A stretch of 64,000 bases of DNA, from the NCBI RefSeq assembly GCF_023712105.1, contig NZ_JAMLJI010000001.1, positions 930,001-994,000 on the forward strand, given 5' to 3'. A model generated the notes under the pieces. That model searched no databases. It was not told the DNA's origin and saw nothing but the letters and a program-made list of their open reading frames with translations. The DNA comes from Larsenimonas suaedae (GTDB lineage Bacteria > Pseudomonadota > Gammaproteobacteria > Pseudomonadales > Halomonadaceae). The position numbers were made by a program, and so were the translations under genes. Positions 18,048-26,587 of this stretch are shown in pieces; within the stretch, counting starts at the first letter, position 1; the number at the start of each line of letters is the position of its first letter.

Positions 18048-18851
18048 TCACTGCCTGGCAATCCAGTCGTGGTCCGGATCGTTCTGGAACTTCCATTCCC
18101 GTGTTGGCCCGGCCATGACGTTCAGGTAGTAAAGCTCATAGCCATGGGGGGCGCCGACCGGATGATACCCCCGGGGCACCATCACACAGCAGCCGTTTTC
18201 CACCGCCATGGTCTCGTCAAGCGAGCGGTCATCGGTATAGACCCGCTGAAAGGCAAACCCCTGCGACGGATTCAGGCGGTGGTAATAGGTTTCCTCGAGC
18301 AGTGACTCCTTGGGAAGGTTGTCGACGTCGTGCTTGTGAGGCGGGTAGCTCGACCAGTTGCCCGCCGGCGTATACACCTCCACCACTAAAAGCCCGTCAG
18401 CAGGCTCCGACTCCGGCAGTATGTCCTGGATATGGCGCGTATTGGTGCCCGTGCCACGGGTACTCCGGGCAATCTGTTCGGGCGTGATCAGACGCGCCTC
18501 GTGAGTGCCATGGCCCGGCGCGCTGCACACCGCAAGTTCCATGTCGCAGGTGGCCTCAACCTGGAAACTCACGCCATCCGGCAGATACACCGCATAGGGC
18601 GGAACCCTTTCAAACACGTCCATGCGCTCGCCAATGTCTTCCCAATGCTTGTCACCGCTCGACACCGTCGCACGCCCGGTAAGCAGCACCAGGCAGTGCT
18701 CACGCGTGCCGGTATGGCTTTCGAGCGTCTGGCCTTTTGACAGAGCATGTACTCGAAAGCCGACATGCGCCCAGCCGGCGGACTCGGGCGTCACCTCAAG
18801 AATCGTTCCGTCCTCGGCGGGCGATGTCGGGCGTACCAATAGCGACGTCAT
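18048..18851 (-). CDS. iolB: 5-deoxy-glucuronate isomerase IolB
   Basis: Bicupin enzyme that isomerises 5-deoxy-D-glucuronate to 2-deoxy-5-keto-D-gluconate in myo-inositol degradation, downstream of IolD. 267 residues, normal length. Typical stretches: WAHVGFRVHALSKGQTL, NWSSYPPHKHD with metal-binding His residues, EETYYHRLNPSQGFAFQRVY, and VPRGYHPVGAPHGYELYYLN near the C-terminus. AAGGAG is placed seven bases before the ATG. Third gene of the leftward rpiR-iolG-iolB operon. Confidence 0.94.
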   Translation of the reverse strand: MTSLLVRPTSPAEDGTILEVTPESAGWAHVGFRVHALSKGQTLESHTGTREHCLVLLTGRATVSSGDKHWEDIGERMDVFERVPPYAVYLPDGVSFQVEATCDMELAVCSAPGHGTHEARLITPEQIARSTRGTGTNTRHIQDILPESEPADGLLVVEVYTPAGNWSSYPPHKHDVDNLPKESLLEETYYHRLNPSQGFAFQRVYTDDRSLDETMAVENGCCVMVPRGYHPVGAPHGYELYYLNVMAGPTREWKFQNDPDHDWIARQ

Positions 18852-18890
18852 TGCGTCTCTCCTTTTGATGAATCGACAGGATGCATGCGC

Positions 18891-19886
18891 TCAACGGATG
18901 TCATCGAGCGCCACGGAGCGATCTTCGGTCAGCGAGCGGTAGGCCGCCTCGGCGAGTCTCAGCGCTTCGAAACCATCCTCGGCGCCGGCAAGCGGTGCTC
19001 GCTGGTGTTTCCACGCCTGAACGAAATCGTCGATTTCGCGGCCATAGGCCTGGGCATAGCGTTCCAGAAAGAACCACTTCGGCGTCTCTTCCACCTGGCC
19101 CTGCTCGCTGGTAAAGCGCACCCGGGTATCGGTCTCGTTTTGCGCCTGAAGCATGCCGGCACTGCCGAAGGCTTCGATGCGCTGGTCGTAGCCGTAACTT
19201 GCTCGCCGGGAATTGTTGATGTGGCAGAGTCGGCCGCTCGCCGTTACCAAGGTAACCATGGCGGTGTCCACATCGCCGGCCTCGCCGATTGCCTTGTCGA
19301 TCAAACAGCTGCCCTGCGCGTGCACGCGGACGATCGGTTCATCGAGCAGCCATCGGGCCATGTCGAAATCGTGAATCATCATGTCGCGAAACAGCCCCCC
19401 GGAAGCACTGACGTACTCGGCGGGCGGCGGCGCAGGGTCACGGCTGATGATCGTCAGCGTCTCGAGGCTGCCGATCCGGCCGGTATCGATGGCGTGCTTC
19501 AAGGCTGCGAATTGAGGGTCGTGACGGCGATTGAACCCGAGCGCACAGGTCACCGGGTTGGTCGCCAGCACCTCGAGCGCCTTCGCGGTTCGCGCGAGAT
19601 CGAGTGCGATGGGCTTTTCGCACAAGATCGCCTTGCCGGCTCGGGCGGCCCGCTCAAGGTAGTCGGCGTGTGTGGGCGTACTGGAGGCGATCAGCACGGC
19701 ATCGATGGTGTCGTCGTCGAAGAGAGCATCGGCGTCGACCGCCGCCGCCCCGTACTGATCCGCCAGGGCCTCGGCGGCGGCCCGGTGGTAATCGGCCACG
19801 GCCACCAGTGTGACGTCCGGGTTTCGGTCGATGGTCTGGGCATGAACCTTGCCGATGCGACCAGCGCCGATCAAAGCGATTCTCAT
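18891..19886 (-). CDS. iolG: myo-Inositol 2-dehydrogenase IolG
   Basis: NAD-dependent Gfo/Idh/MocA dehydrogenase that oxidises myo-inositol to scyllo-inosose, the first step. 331 residues from ATG 19886 (GAGG eight bases upstream). The Rossmann motif is ALIGAGRIGKVHA, the catalytic Lys is in LCEKPIALD, and FRDMMIHDFDMARWLLDE holds the Asp and His of the inositol dehydrogenase active site. The open frame extends 48 codons upstream into the rpiR gap without a ribosome site. Partner of the second Gfo/Idh gene at 31.0-32.2 kb, which may act on another stereoisomer. Confidence 0.93.
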   Translation of the reverse strand: MRIALIGAGRIGKVHAQTIDRNPDVTLVAVADYHRAAAEALADQYGAAAVDADALFDDDTIDAVLIASSTPTHADYLERAARAGKAILCEKPIALDLARTAKALEVLATNPVTCALGFNRRHDPQFAALKHAIDTGRIGSLETLTIISRDPAPPPAEYVSASGGLFRDMMIHDFDMARWLLDEPIVRVHAQGSCLIDKAIGEAGDVDTAMVTLVTASGRLCHINNSRRASYGYDQRIEAFGSAGMLQAQNETDTRVRFTSEQGQVEETPKWFFLERYAQAYGREIDDFVQAWKHQRAPLAGAEDGFEALRLAEAAYRSLTEDRSVALDDIR

Positions 19887-19953
19887 AGCACTTTCCTCTA
19901 CCAGATAAATAACGTGCGTCACACGCCTCATTGACGCCCTGTTGCCTGACGAA

Positions 19954-20817
19954 TCAGGCGTGCTCCTGATCGCCGGCCCCGCTCGAGGGCGCCAGCGTCT
20001 TGTCCTTGCGCATGCCGAGCGCGATGGCAAGCGTCTGGGTCAAACACAGTGAGGCCGTCAGCCCCCGAAAGCTCTTGACCTCGGCCTCATGCACCACCAG
20101 CGCAACATCCGCCAGCCGCGCCATCGGGCTCAGGCTCGAATCGGTAATAACCACGATCGGAATGCCGCGCTCATGGGCCTGCTCTGCGGCCTGCCGGCTC
20201 TCCTCTGCGTACGGCGAAAAGCTGACGGCGATCAGGGCATCGTCTGAGCCGATCGCGCGCATCTGCTCGCCATACATGCCGCCCAACCCATTGACCAGAA
20301 ACGCCCGCTTGTCGATGTGATGCAGCGCGTAGGTCACGTAACTCGCCACCACAAAGCTACGACGCGCGCCCAGCACATGAATGGCCTCGGCGTTTTCCAA
20401 AATATCCAGCGCCTGCTCCAGGTGCTTCGGATCAATTCGGCCCGGCAGCTGCTCCAGTGCGTCCCGATTGGCCTCGGCAAACTCCCACAAGAGCTGCGTG
20501 CTGTCCGGCGCCTCGCCGGTGGCCGTCAGTACCGCCCGAATGCGCTCGGTGTAATTGGGCAGCTCGTCGACCAGCCGTGAGCGAAACAGCTCCTGCATGT
20601 CGGAAAAGCCCTTGAAGCCGCAGCTGTTGGCAAACCGGATCAGGGTCGAGGGCGTGACCTCGGCCTCCTGCGCGAGCTTGGCAACGGTTGCAAAAGCGAC
20701 CTTTTGCGGGTGATCAAGCAGAAAGCGCGCCGTCTGCTGCAAGCGGCGGCTGAGCGACGGGTAATCTTCCGTGATACGAGCTTCAAGCGCTTCGAAACTC
20801 TTGGGCGTCTCATTCAT
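19954..20817 (-). CDS. RpiR-family regulator of inositol catabolism (IolR-like)
   Basis: 287 residues: N-terminal RpiR helix-turn-helix (about 25-80, VAKLAQEAEVTPSTLIRFANSCG) and a C-terminal SIS sugar-phosphate binding domain (about 130-270, VLGARRSFVVASYV and ALIAVSFSPYAEE). GAGG lies eight bases upstream of the ATG. First gene of the leftward operon and divergent from the transporter/iol genes. In Sinorhizobium an RpiR-type IolR represses inositol genes until an inositol-derived phosphate binds; the same role is inferred here, supported by the palindrome at 20886-20903. It differs from the DeoR-type IolR of Bacillus. Confidence 0.88.
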   Translation of the reverse strand: MNETPKSFEALEARITEDYPSLSRRLQQTARFLLDHPQKVAFATVAKLAQEAEVTPSTLIRFANSCGFKGFSDMQELFRSRLVDELPNYTERIRAVLTATGEAPDSTQLLWEFAEANRDALEQLPGRIDPKHLEQALDILENAEAIHVLGARRSFVVASYVTYALHHIDKRAFLVNGLGGMYGEQMRAIGSDDALIAVSFSPYAEESRQAAEQAHERGIPIVVITDSSLSPMARLADVALVVHEAEVKSFRGLTASLCLTQTLAIALGMRKDKTLAPSSGAGDQEHA

Positions 20818-20885
20818 TGAACGTTCCTCGCCGGTGCAGGGCCGTGAAGGCGTGCGCCTTGCTTGCCTTCGACAGCCTAGGGGTA

Positions 20886-20903
20886 ATGGAATAAAAATTC
20901 CAT
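20886..20903. promoter_or_regulatory. Putative IolR operator, GGAA-N6-TTCC palindrome
   Basis: ATGGAATAAAAATTCCAT is an 18-base perfect inverted repeat (7-bp arms, 4-base AAAA centre). It contains GGAA-N6-TTCC exactly, the motif I recall as the RpiR-type IolR site of Sinorhizobium meliloti. It sits in the 128-base divergent gap between rpiR and the transporter genes, the expected place for repression of both operons. Confidence 0.65.
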
Positions 20904-20916
20904 GCATACCAAAGTA

Positions 20917-20939
20917 TAGAATATTTAGTTTGTATTCTA
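20917..20939. promoter_or_regulatory. Second AT-rich inverted repeat in iol divergent promoter
   Basis: TAGAATA and TATTCTA are perfect 7-bp arms separated by nine bases. The surrounding 20910-20950 region is very AT-rich and looks like core promoter DNA. It may be a second regulator site or an overlapping -10 pair for the two divergent operons. It ends a few bases before the deletion junction of the binding-protein gene. Confidence 0.4.
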
Positions 20940-20972
20940 AATCGAATATACCGCGCGCCCTCGACGTTTGAC

Positions 20973-21701
20973 ATGGCCAAGATGCAGCAGCTGGTCGAAG
21001 CCGCCGTGGCCTCCAACCCCGACGGCCTGATCGTCTCCTTCACGGACGAAGACGCCCTCGGCCGCATCGTTCAAAAAGCCACCAACAACGGCATCCCCGT
21101 CATCACCATCAACTCAGGCGGCGACGTCGCCCGCAAGTACGGGGCACGCCTGCACGTCGGCCAGAGCGAGTACGAGGCCGGCAAACAGGCCGCGGAACGC
21201 ATGCAGGAAATGGGCGTTAAAAAGGCCGTGTGCGTCAACCACGAGCAGGGCAATCAGGGCCTCGATCAGCGCTGTGACGGCTTCCTGAAAGGCTTTGACG
21301 GCAATGCCGAGCAGCTCGCAACGACCTACGACCCCACCGCGATCCGTAACGCGGTCGTGGCCTACCTCAATGAACACAAGGACGTTCGCGGCATCCTGAC
21401 CCTTGGCACCCTGGCGGCCGAACCGATGCTTCAGGCCATGCGTGAACAGGGCGCCACCGACATGTTCACCCTCGCCACCTTCGATCTCTCCCCCGGCATT
21501 CTTCAAGCGCTCGAAAAGGGCGACATGGACTTTGCCATCGATCAGCAGCAATACCTTCAGGGGTACCTGCCGGTCATGTTCCTTGATCAGTACGCCAAAC
21601 ACGGCCTGCTGCCCGCCGGCGACGTGCCAACTGGCCCAGGCTTCGTGACCCAGGAAAATGCCGCTCAGGTCATCAAGTTGAGCCAACAAGGCATTCGTTG
21701 A
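20973..21701 (+). pseudogene. Inositol ABC transporter binding protein, 5'-truncated (IbpA-like)
   Basis: 242-residue C-terminal three quarters of a type I periplasmic sugar-binding protein of the ribose/inositol class (VEAAVASNPDGLIVSFTDED, GIPVITINSGGD, HVGQSEYEAGKQAAERM, and DFAIDQQQYLQGYLPVMFL). Complete relatives are about 310-340 residues and begin with a signal peptide; here there is none. Homology continues upstream of the ATG in the same frame (YRAPSTFDMAKM, from about 20949) and then stops in AT-rich promoter DNA, with a stop codon at 20892. The simplest reading is a deletion that joined the promoter region to the middle of the gene. The product could not reach the periplasm, so high-affinity uptake is probably lost unless another binding protein serves the complex. 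Confidence 0.8.
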
Positions 21702-21720
21702 TCCCCTCTACCACCGCAAA

Positions 21721-21741
21721 GGCCCGATGCATCATCGGGCC
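21721..21741 (+). other. Intercistronic hairpin (binding protein / permease)
   Basis: GGCCCGATG and CATCGGGCC form a perfect 9-bp stem with a 3-base loop and no following T run. Such hairpins after the binding-protein gene of ABC operons usually protect the upstream mRNA and lower expression of the membrane parts. Confidence 0.6.
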
Positions 21742-21755
21742 TGGGAGCGACCCTC

Positions 21756-22886
21756 ATGCAGTCCAATACCTCCTCCAAGCCCGCCCCTCATTCGTCGGAA
21801 AAACCCGATGAGCGCATTCAACGAGTGCCCTTCTGGAAAAAGGCGCTGAGCCGCCCGGAACTCGGGGCGCTGGCGGGCACCGTGCTTGTGCTGGCGTTCT
21901 TCATCGTCGCCGCCAGCGGCACGGGCATGTTTACCCCGGCCGGCATCGTCAATTTTCTGGAAGTGGCCGCGCAGCTCGGCATCATTGCCACCGCCGCCGC
22001 CCTTTTGATGATCGGCGGTGAATTCGACCTGTCAATCGGCTCGATGATCGGCCTCGCCGGCATCCTGATCGCCATCCCCGCCGTGGAATACGGCTGGCCG
22101 CTGTGGGCTGCCATCCTGCTGGCGTTTTCCTGCGCGGGTCTTGTGGGCTGGATCAACGGCAACCTGGTCAACAAGACCGGTCTGCCCTCCTTCATCGTGA
22201 CGCTTGGCTTTCTGTTCATCCTGAGAGGCCTTGCCATCGGGATCAGCCGCCTTTTGACCGGGCGCACCCAGATCGGAGGCATTCACGAGCACATGCAGGG
22301 CGACTGGTTCGCCGCGCTGTTCTCGGGCGAGGTGGCCACCGGGCTCTTTTCCTGGATGGCCGCGCAGGGGTGGATCGCCACCAACTTCGCCGGCAACCCG
22401 CTGGTCACCGGCATTCCGGTCTCTATCGTCTGGTGGCTTGGGTTGACCGCCGTCGCCACCTGGGTGCTTTTGTGCACACCTTACGGCAACTGGATCTTTG
22501 CAAGCGGCGGGGATGCCAACGCCGCCCGCAACTCCGGCGTGCCGGTCCGTCGAGTCAAGATTTCTCTGTTCATGTTCACCGCCTTCTCGGCAACCATCTT
22601 TGCCTGCCTGCAGGTCATGGACACCGGTTCGGCCGACACCATTCGCGGGCTTTTGAAGGAACTCGAGGCAATCATCGCGGTGGTCATCGGCGGCGCCCTG
22701 CTCACCGGCGGCTACGGCTCGGCCATCGGCGCCGCGCTTGGCGCGCTGATCTTCGGTCTGGTGCAGATGGGCATCTTCTACACCGGCGTCAACACCGACT
22801 GGTTCCAGGTCTTTCTCGGCGTGATGCTGCTGGTGGCGGTGCTGTTCAACAACTTTATGCGCAAGAAGGCGATGGAGGCCAAGTGA
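21756..22886 (+). CDS. Sugar (inositol) ABC transporter permease
   Basis: 376-residue integral membrane protein of the RbsC/FrcC/IatP class, with an N-terminal cytoplasmic stretch of about 35 residues and 8-10 hydrophobic helices. Diagnostic parts: [40 protein letters not shown] (VTLG follows), the cytoplasmic [19 protein letters not shown] coupling loop and [20 protein letters not shown] near the end. GGGAG precedes the ATG. Its position in the iol operon, next to a single ATPase gene, makes inositol the likely substrate; the sequence alone would also fit ribose or fructose. Confidence 0.88.
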   Translation: MQSNTSSKPAPHSSEKPDERIQRVPFWKKALSRPELGALAGTVLVLAFFIVAASGTGMFTPAGIVNFLEVAAQLGIIATAAALLMIGGEFDLSIGSMIGLAGILIAIPAVEYGWPLWAAILLAFSCAGLVGWINGNLVNKTGLPSFIVTLGFLFILRGLAIGISRLLTGRTQIGGIHEHMQGDWFAALFSGEVATGLFSWMAAQGWIATNFAGNPLVTGIPVSIVWWLGLTAVATWVLLCTPYGNWIFASGGDANAARNSGVPVRRVKISLFMFTAFSATIFACLQVMDTGSADTIRGLLKELEAIIAVVIGGALLTGGYGSAIGAALGALIFGLVQMGIFYTGVNTDWFQVFLGVMLLVAVLFNNFMRKKAMEAK

Positions 22887-22887
22887 C

Positions 22888-23742
22888 ATGAGCAAACGTA
22901 CGCCAATGATCGAAATGCGCCATGTGAGCAAGCACTTCGGCAGCGTCATAGCCTTGAGCGACATCTCGATGGCCGTGTGTTCCGGCGAAGTCATGTGCCT
23001 TCTGGGCGACAACGGTGCCGGCAAGTCGACTCTTATAAAGACGCTCTCCGGCGTGCACCGCCCGACCGACGGCCAGATGCTGCTCAACGGCGAGGAAGTA
23101 AGCTTCAAGTCCCCCGCCTATGCCCTCGATGCCGGCATCGCGACCGTCTTTCAGGACCTGGCGATGATCCCGTTGATGTCGATCACCCGAAATTTCTTCA
23201 TGGGCCGCGAACCCACCACCGGCTGGGGGCTGTTCAAGCGCATCGACTGGAAGCGCGCTGACCGCATCGCCATGCAGGAAATGTCGAAGATCGGCATCGA
23301 TGTCCGTGACCCGAGCCAGCCCGTCGGCACCCTCTCCGGCGGCGAGCGCCAGTGCGTCGCCATCGCCCGCGCGGTCTACTTCGGCGCCAAGGTGCTGATT
23401 CTGGACGAGCCGACCTCCGCACTGGGGGTCAAGCAGGCCTCTGTCGTTCTGCGCTACATCGCCAAGGCCCGCGCCGACGGTCTGGCGGTCATCTTCATCA
23501 CCCATAACGTCCACCACGCCTACCCGGTCGCCGACGCCTTTACCCTGTTGAAACGCGGCGGCAGCCTCGGCTCCTTCCGCAAGGAAGACATCAGCCGTGA
23601 GGAGGTGTTGAACATGATGGCCGGCGGCGCCGAGCTTGAAAGCCTCGACGCCGAACTGGCCGAGTTTCAACACACCGACCAGGAAGACCAGCGCAGTGCC
23701 CGCCCCGAAGCAGCCCCTCAAAATCAGGCCTCGAGCGTATGA
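22888..23742 (+). CDS. Sugar ABC transporter ATP-binding protein
   Basis: 284-residue single-domain ABC ATPase: Walker [15 protein letters not shown] (about 36-49), Q-loop [10 protein letters not shown], signature LSGGERQ, Walker [13 protein letters not shown], and switch His in ITHNVHHAY. Most CUT2 transporters use a tandem double-ABC protein (RbsA, about 500 residues); this is the single-domain FrcA type, which may act as a homodimer. The gene starts one base after the permease stop and its own stop overlaps the next start (ATGA). The last about 35 residues are an acidic, Gln/Ala-rich tail. Confidence 0.88.
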   Translation: MSKRTPMIEMRHVSKHFGSVIALSDISMAVCSGEVMCLLGDNGAGKSTLIKTLSGVHRPTDGQMLLNGEEVSFKSPAYALDAGIATVFQDLAMIPLMSITRNFFMGREPTTGWGLFKRIDWKRADRIAMQEMSKIGIDVRDPSQPVGTLSGGERQCVAIARAVYFGAKVLILDEPTSALGVKQASVVLRYIAKARADGLAVIFITHNVHHAYPVADAFTLLKRGGSLGSFRKEDISREEVLNMMAGGAELESLDAELAEFQHTDQEDQRSARPEAAPQNQASSV

Positions 23743-24521
23743 CCAAGCGCACCGACACCTGCACGTTCACGCTGGCCGTCTGCGCCGAGATGGTCTTTCT
23801 GGATCGTCCGATGGCCGAGCGCGTTCGAGCGCTCGACGCACTGGGCTTTCAGGTCGAGCTCTGGGACTGGACGCGTCATGACCTCGACGCTCTCGAGCGC
23901 ACCGGCGCGACGTTTTCCTCCATGACCGGCTACATCGAGGGCACGCTTTCGGACAAGGCCGGCGCCGAGCGCCTGATCGCCTCCGCCCGTGATTCGATCA
24001 CGGTGGCCAAGCGCCTCGGGGTACCCCGGCTCAACCTGCACGGCACCGGGCTCGATCAGCGCGGGCTGCCGGTAGTTCCACAGACACACGTCTCCGGAGC
24101 GATGTGGATTCAGGCGCACGACACGCTGAACCGGCTGGCCGATCTGGGCGAGGCCAATGACGTGACCTTCGTGCTCGAGAACCTGAACACCCGGGTCGAC
24201 CATCCCGGCGTGCCCTTTGCCCGGGCCGAGGACGTACTTGAGCTGGTTGCAAGCGTTGATCGCCCAGGCCTTCGAATGATGCTGGATCTGTATCACGCCC
24301 AGATCGGCGAAGGGAATTTGATCGAGCTGGTGCGGCGCGCCCTGCCCTACGTCGGCGAAATTCAGGTCGCCGATGTGCCGGGGCGCTGCGAGCCCGGCAG
24401 CGGCGAAATCCACTACCCCGCCATTGCCCGGGCACTGGCTGATCTGGGGTATCAGGGCACCGTCGGCCTTGAAGGCTTTGCAACGGGTGAGACCGAGCGT
24501 GCGCTCGAGCGCTTTACGTAG
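23739..24521 (+). CDS. TIM-barrel isomerase, hydroxypyruvate isomerase-like
   Basis: 260 residues of the AP-endonuclease-2/xylose isomerase-like TIM barrel. Hyi-type marks are [14 protein letters not shown] (metal Glu), [19 protein letters not shown] and [22 protein letters not shown], which holds the second metal site, ending GLEGFA. Hydroxypyruvate isomerase interconverts hydroxypyruvate and tartronate semialdehyde. Inside an iol operon a relative acting on an inosose or keto-inositol (IolI/IolO-type) is as likely. Coupled to the ABC gene by ATGA overlap. Confidence 0.75.
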   Translation: MTKRTDTCTFTLAVCAEMVFLDRPMAERVRALDALGFQVELWDWTRHDLDALERTGATFSSMTGYIEGTLSDKAGAERLIASARDSITVAKRLGVPRLNLHGTGLDQRGLPVVPQTHVSGAMWIQAHDTLNRLADLGEANDVTFVLENLNTRVDHPGVPFARAEDVLELVASVDRPGLRMMLDLYHAQIGEGNLIELVRRALPYVGEIQVADVPGRCEPGSGEIHYPAIARALADLGYQGTVGLEGFATGETERALERFT

Positions 24522-24631
24522 GCGTTCACGCCGTGATCATTGATTGAACCAGGCGTTGCCGCGCCGACGACGTATCCATCTCGCCCGGCTCGGGCGTGAA
24601 CCGCGGCGCGACCGTGACGAGGAGAGACACC

Positions 24632-26587
24632 ATGCAAGACACGCACACCCCCGACGGACCGCTGGACTTGATCTGCCTCGGCCGCGTTGCCGTCGACCTT
24701 TACGCCGAGCAGCTCGGGAGCCGTCTGGAAGACGTCTCGAGCTTCGCCAAGTACCTCGGCGGAAGCTCCGGCAACATGGCCTACGGCACCGCCCGTCTGG
24801 GGCTTAAATCCGCCATGCTCTCGCGGGTCGGCAACGAACAGATGGGCAACTTCGTGCGCGAAGAACTCACGCGCGCCGGCGTCGATGTCAGCGCCCTCCA
24901 GACCGACCCCGAGCGCCACACCGGGCTCGTGCTTTTGGCCCTCAAGGACCGGGACAGCTTTCCGCTGCTGTTCTATCGTCGTGACTGCGCCGACATGGCG
25001 ATTGACGCCGAGGCCATCGACCCGGCCTTTATCGCCCGGGCCAAGGCGCTTGCCATCACCGGCACCCACCTGTCCGATGCGACAACCGCCAGAGCCTGCC
25101 GCGTGGCGCTCGATGCGGCCGCCGAGCACGGCGTCAAGCGGGTGCTCGACATCGACTACCGCCCGGTGCTGTGGGGGCTGACCTCGCCCGGCGACGGCGA
25201 GACACGGTTTATTGCCGATGACCGGGTCACCGAGGACCTCCGCGCCTGGCTTGGCGATTTCGACCTCATCGTCGGCACTGAAGAAGAGTTTCACATCGCA
25301 GGCGGCAGCACCGACACCCTCGCGTCACTCAAGGCCGTGCGGGCGGTCAGTGACGCAACGCTTGTCTGCAAGCTCGGGGCGCTGGGCTGCGTGATTCTCG
25401 ACGGCCCCATTCCCGAGCGCCTCGAGGATGGCGTGCTGGTCAAGGGGGTCAAGGTCGAGGTGCTCAACGTGCTCGGTGCCGGCGACGCCTTCATGAGCGG
25501 ACTTCTAAGGGGCTGGCTTCGCGGCGAGGACTGGGAAACCAGCGCGGCCTACGCCAACGCCTGCGGAGCCATGGTGGTCTCGCGCCATGGCTGCGCCCCG
25601 GCGATGCCGACCGAGGAGGAGCTGTTTGATTACCTCGAACGCCGCGACGCCGTGCCCCGCCCAGATCAGGACGCGCGACTCAATCACCTGCACCGGGTCA
25701 CCACCCGTACGCCCAAGGTCTGGCCTCAGGTCTGCGGGCTGGCCTTCGATCACCGCCGCCAGCTCACCGACATGGCCCGAGACGTTCATGCCGACCCGGC
25801 CCGCATTCCGGCGCTCAAGCAGCTTCTGATTCGCGCCGCCGAGGAAGGCGCGCGTCGTACCGACATTGCCCACCCGGCCATTCTGGTCGATGACGTCTTC
25901 GGGCAGGACGCCCTTAACGACGCCACCGGCAAGGGCTGGTGGATCGGCCGTCCGGTCGAGCTTCCGGGCTCGCGGCCGCTGCGCTTCCAGCACGGCGACG
26001 ACCTGGGCAGCCAGCTGCGGCACTGGCCGCGCGAGCACATCATCAAGTGCTTGGTGTTCTACCATCCAGACGACCCTCTCGCCCTGCGCCTCGATCAGGA
26101 AGCGCACCTGCGCCAGCTTTATCAGGCGGCCTGCGTACATGACCTCGAGCTTCTGATCGAAGTCATTCCGCCCAAGGCTTATCCCATCGATGACCACACC
26201 CTGGCACGGGCGGTGAAGCGGCTTTATAACCTCGGCATCCGCCCCGACTGGTGGAAGCTGCCAACGATGCCGAACGCCGCCTGGGCCGAGGTGGGCAAGG
26301 CCATCGCCGAGCAGGACCCGCACTGCCGCGGGGTAGTGCTGCTCGGGCTCGACGCGCCGATGGCCGAGATGAAACGCGGCTTCGAGGCCGCCGCCGGGGT
26401 CGATCAGTGCAAGGGCTTCACCGTGGGCCGCACCCTCTTTGCACGCCCCAGCCGCGACTGGCTGGCCGGCCACATCGACGACGACGCATTGATCGATCAG
26501 GTCGCAGGCAACTACGCGGAATTGATCGAGGCCTGGCAACAGCTTTGCAAGGCTCAGCCCATTAAAGAAGAGGACGCTCTGTCATGA
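24632..26587 (+). CDS. iolC: 5-dehydro-2-deoxygluconokinase IolC fused to DUF2090 aldolase-like domain
   Basis: 651 residues in two parts. Residues about 10-330 are a PfkB-type sugar kinase (CLGRVAVDLYAEQLGS start, SSFAKYLGGSSGNMAYGTARLGL, and the anion-hole motif NVLGAGDAFMSGLLRGW) that phosphorylates 2-deoxy-5-keto-gluconate. Residues about 345-650 are DUF2090, a class I aldolase-like barrel (FDHRRQL, IIKCLVFYHPDD, LELLIEVIPPKAYP, PDWWKLP with a possible Schiff-base Lys). The second domain would replace IolJ by cleaving the phosphate to DHAP and malonate semialdehyde; that is inferred from family and from the absence of iolJ here. AGGAG lies seven bases before the ATG; the stop overlaps iolD (ATGA). 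Confidence 0.9.
   Translation: MQDTHTPDGPLDLICLGRVAVDLYAEQLGSRLEDVSSFAKYLGGSSGNMAYGTARLGLKSAMLSRVGNEQMGNFVREELTRAGVDVSALQTDPERHTGLVLLALKDRDSFPLLFYRRDCADMAIDAEAIDPAFIARAKALAITGTHLSDATTARACRVALDAAAEHGVKRVLDIDYRPVLWGLTSPGDGETRFIADDRVTEDLRAWLGDFDLIVGTEEEFHIAGGSTDTLASLKAVRAVSDATLVCKLGALGCVILDGPIPERLEDGVLVKGVKVEVLNVLGAGDAFMSGLLRGWLRGEDWETSAAYANACGAMVVSRHGCAPAMPTEEELFDYLERRDAVPRPDQDARLNHLHRVTTRTPKVWPQVCGLAFDHRRQLTDMARDVHADPARIPALKQLLIRAAEEGARRTDIAHPAILVDDVFGQDALNDATGKGWWIGRPVELPGSRPLRFQHGDDLGSQLRHWPREHIIKCLVFYHPDDPLALRLDQEAHLRQLYQAACVHDLELLIEVIPPKAYPIDDHTLARAVKRLYNLGIRPDWWKLPTMPNAAWAEVGKAIAEQDPHCRGVVLLGLDAPMAEMKRGFEAAAGVDQCKGFTVGRTLFARPSRDWLAGHIDDDALIDQVAGNYAELIEAWQQLCKAQPIKEEDALS

Noticed and set aside
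18885-19934. Long plus-strand open frame opposite iolG
   Set aside because: It is the complement of a clear iolG gene in high-GC DNA and has no recognisable domain or ribosome site.
19887-20030. 48-residue N-terminal extension of IolG
   Set aside because: No ribosome site; Arg/Ser-rich sequence unlike the family, and the Rossmann start is at the chosen ATG.
22032-23108. Long minus-strand open frame opposite the ABC permease
   Set aside because: Shadow of the permease and ATPase genes; composition is His/Asp/Arg-rich nonsense typical of antisense frames.
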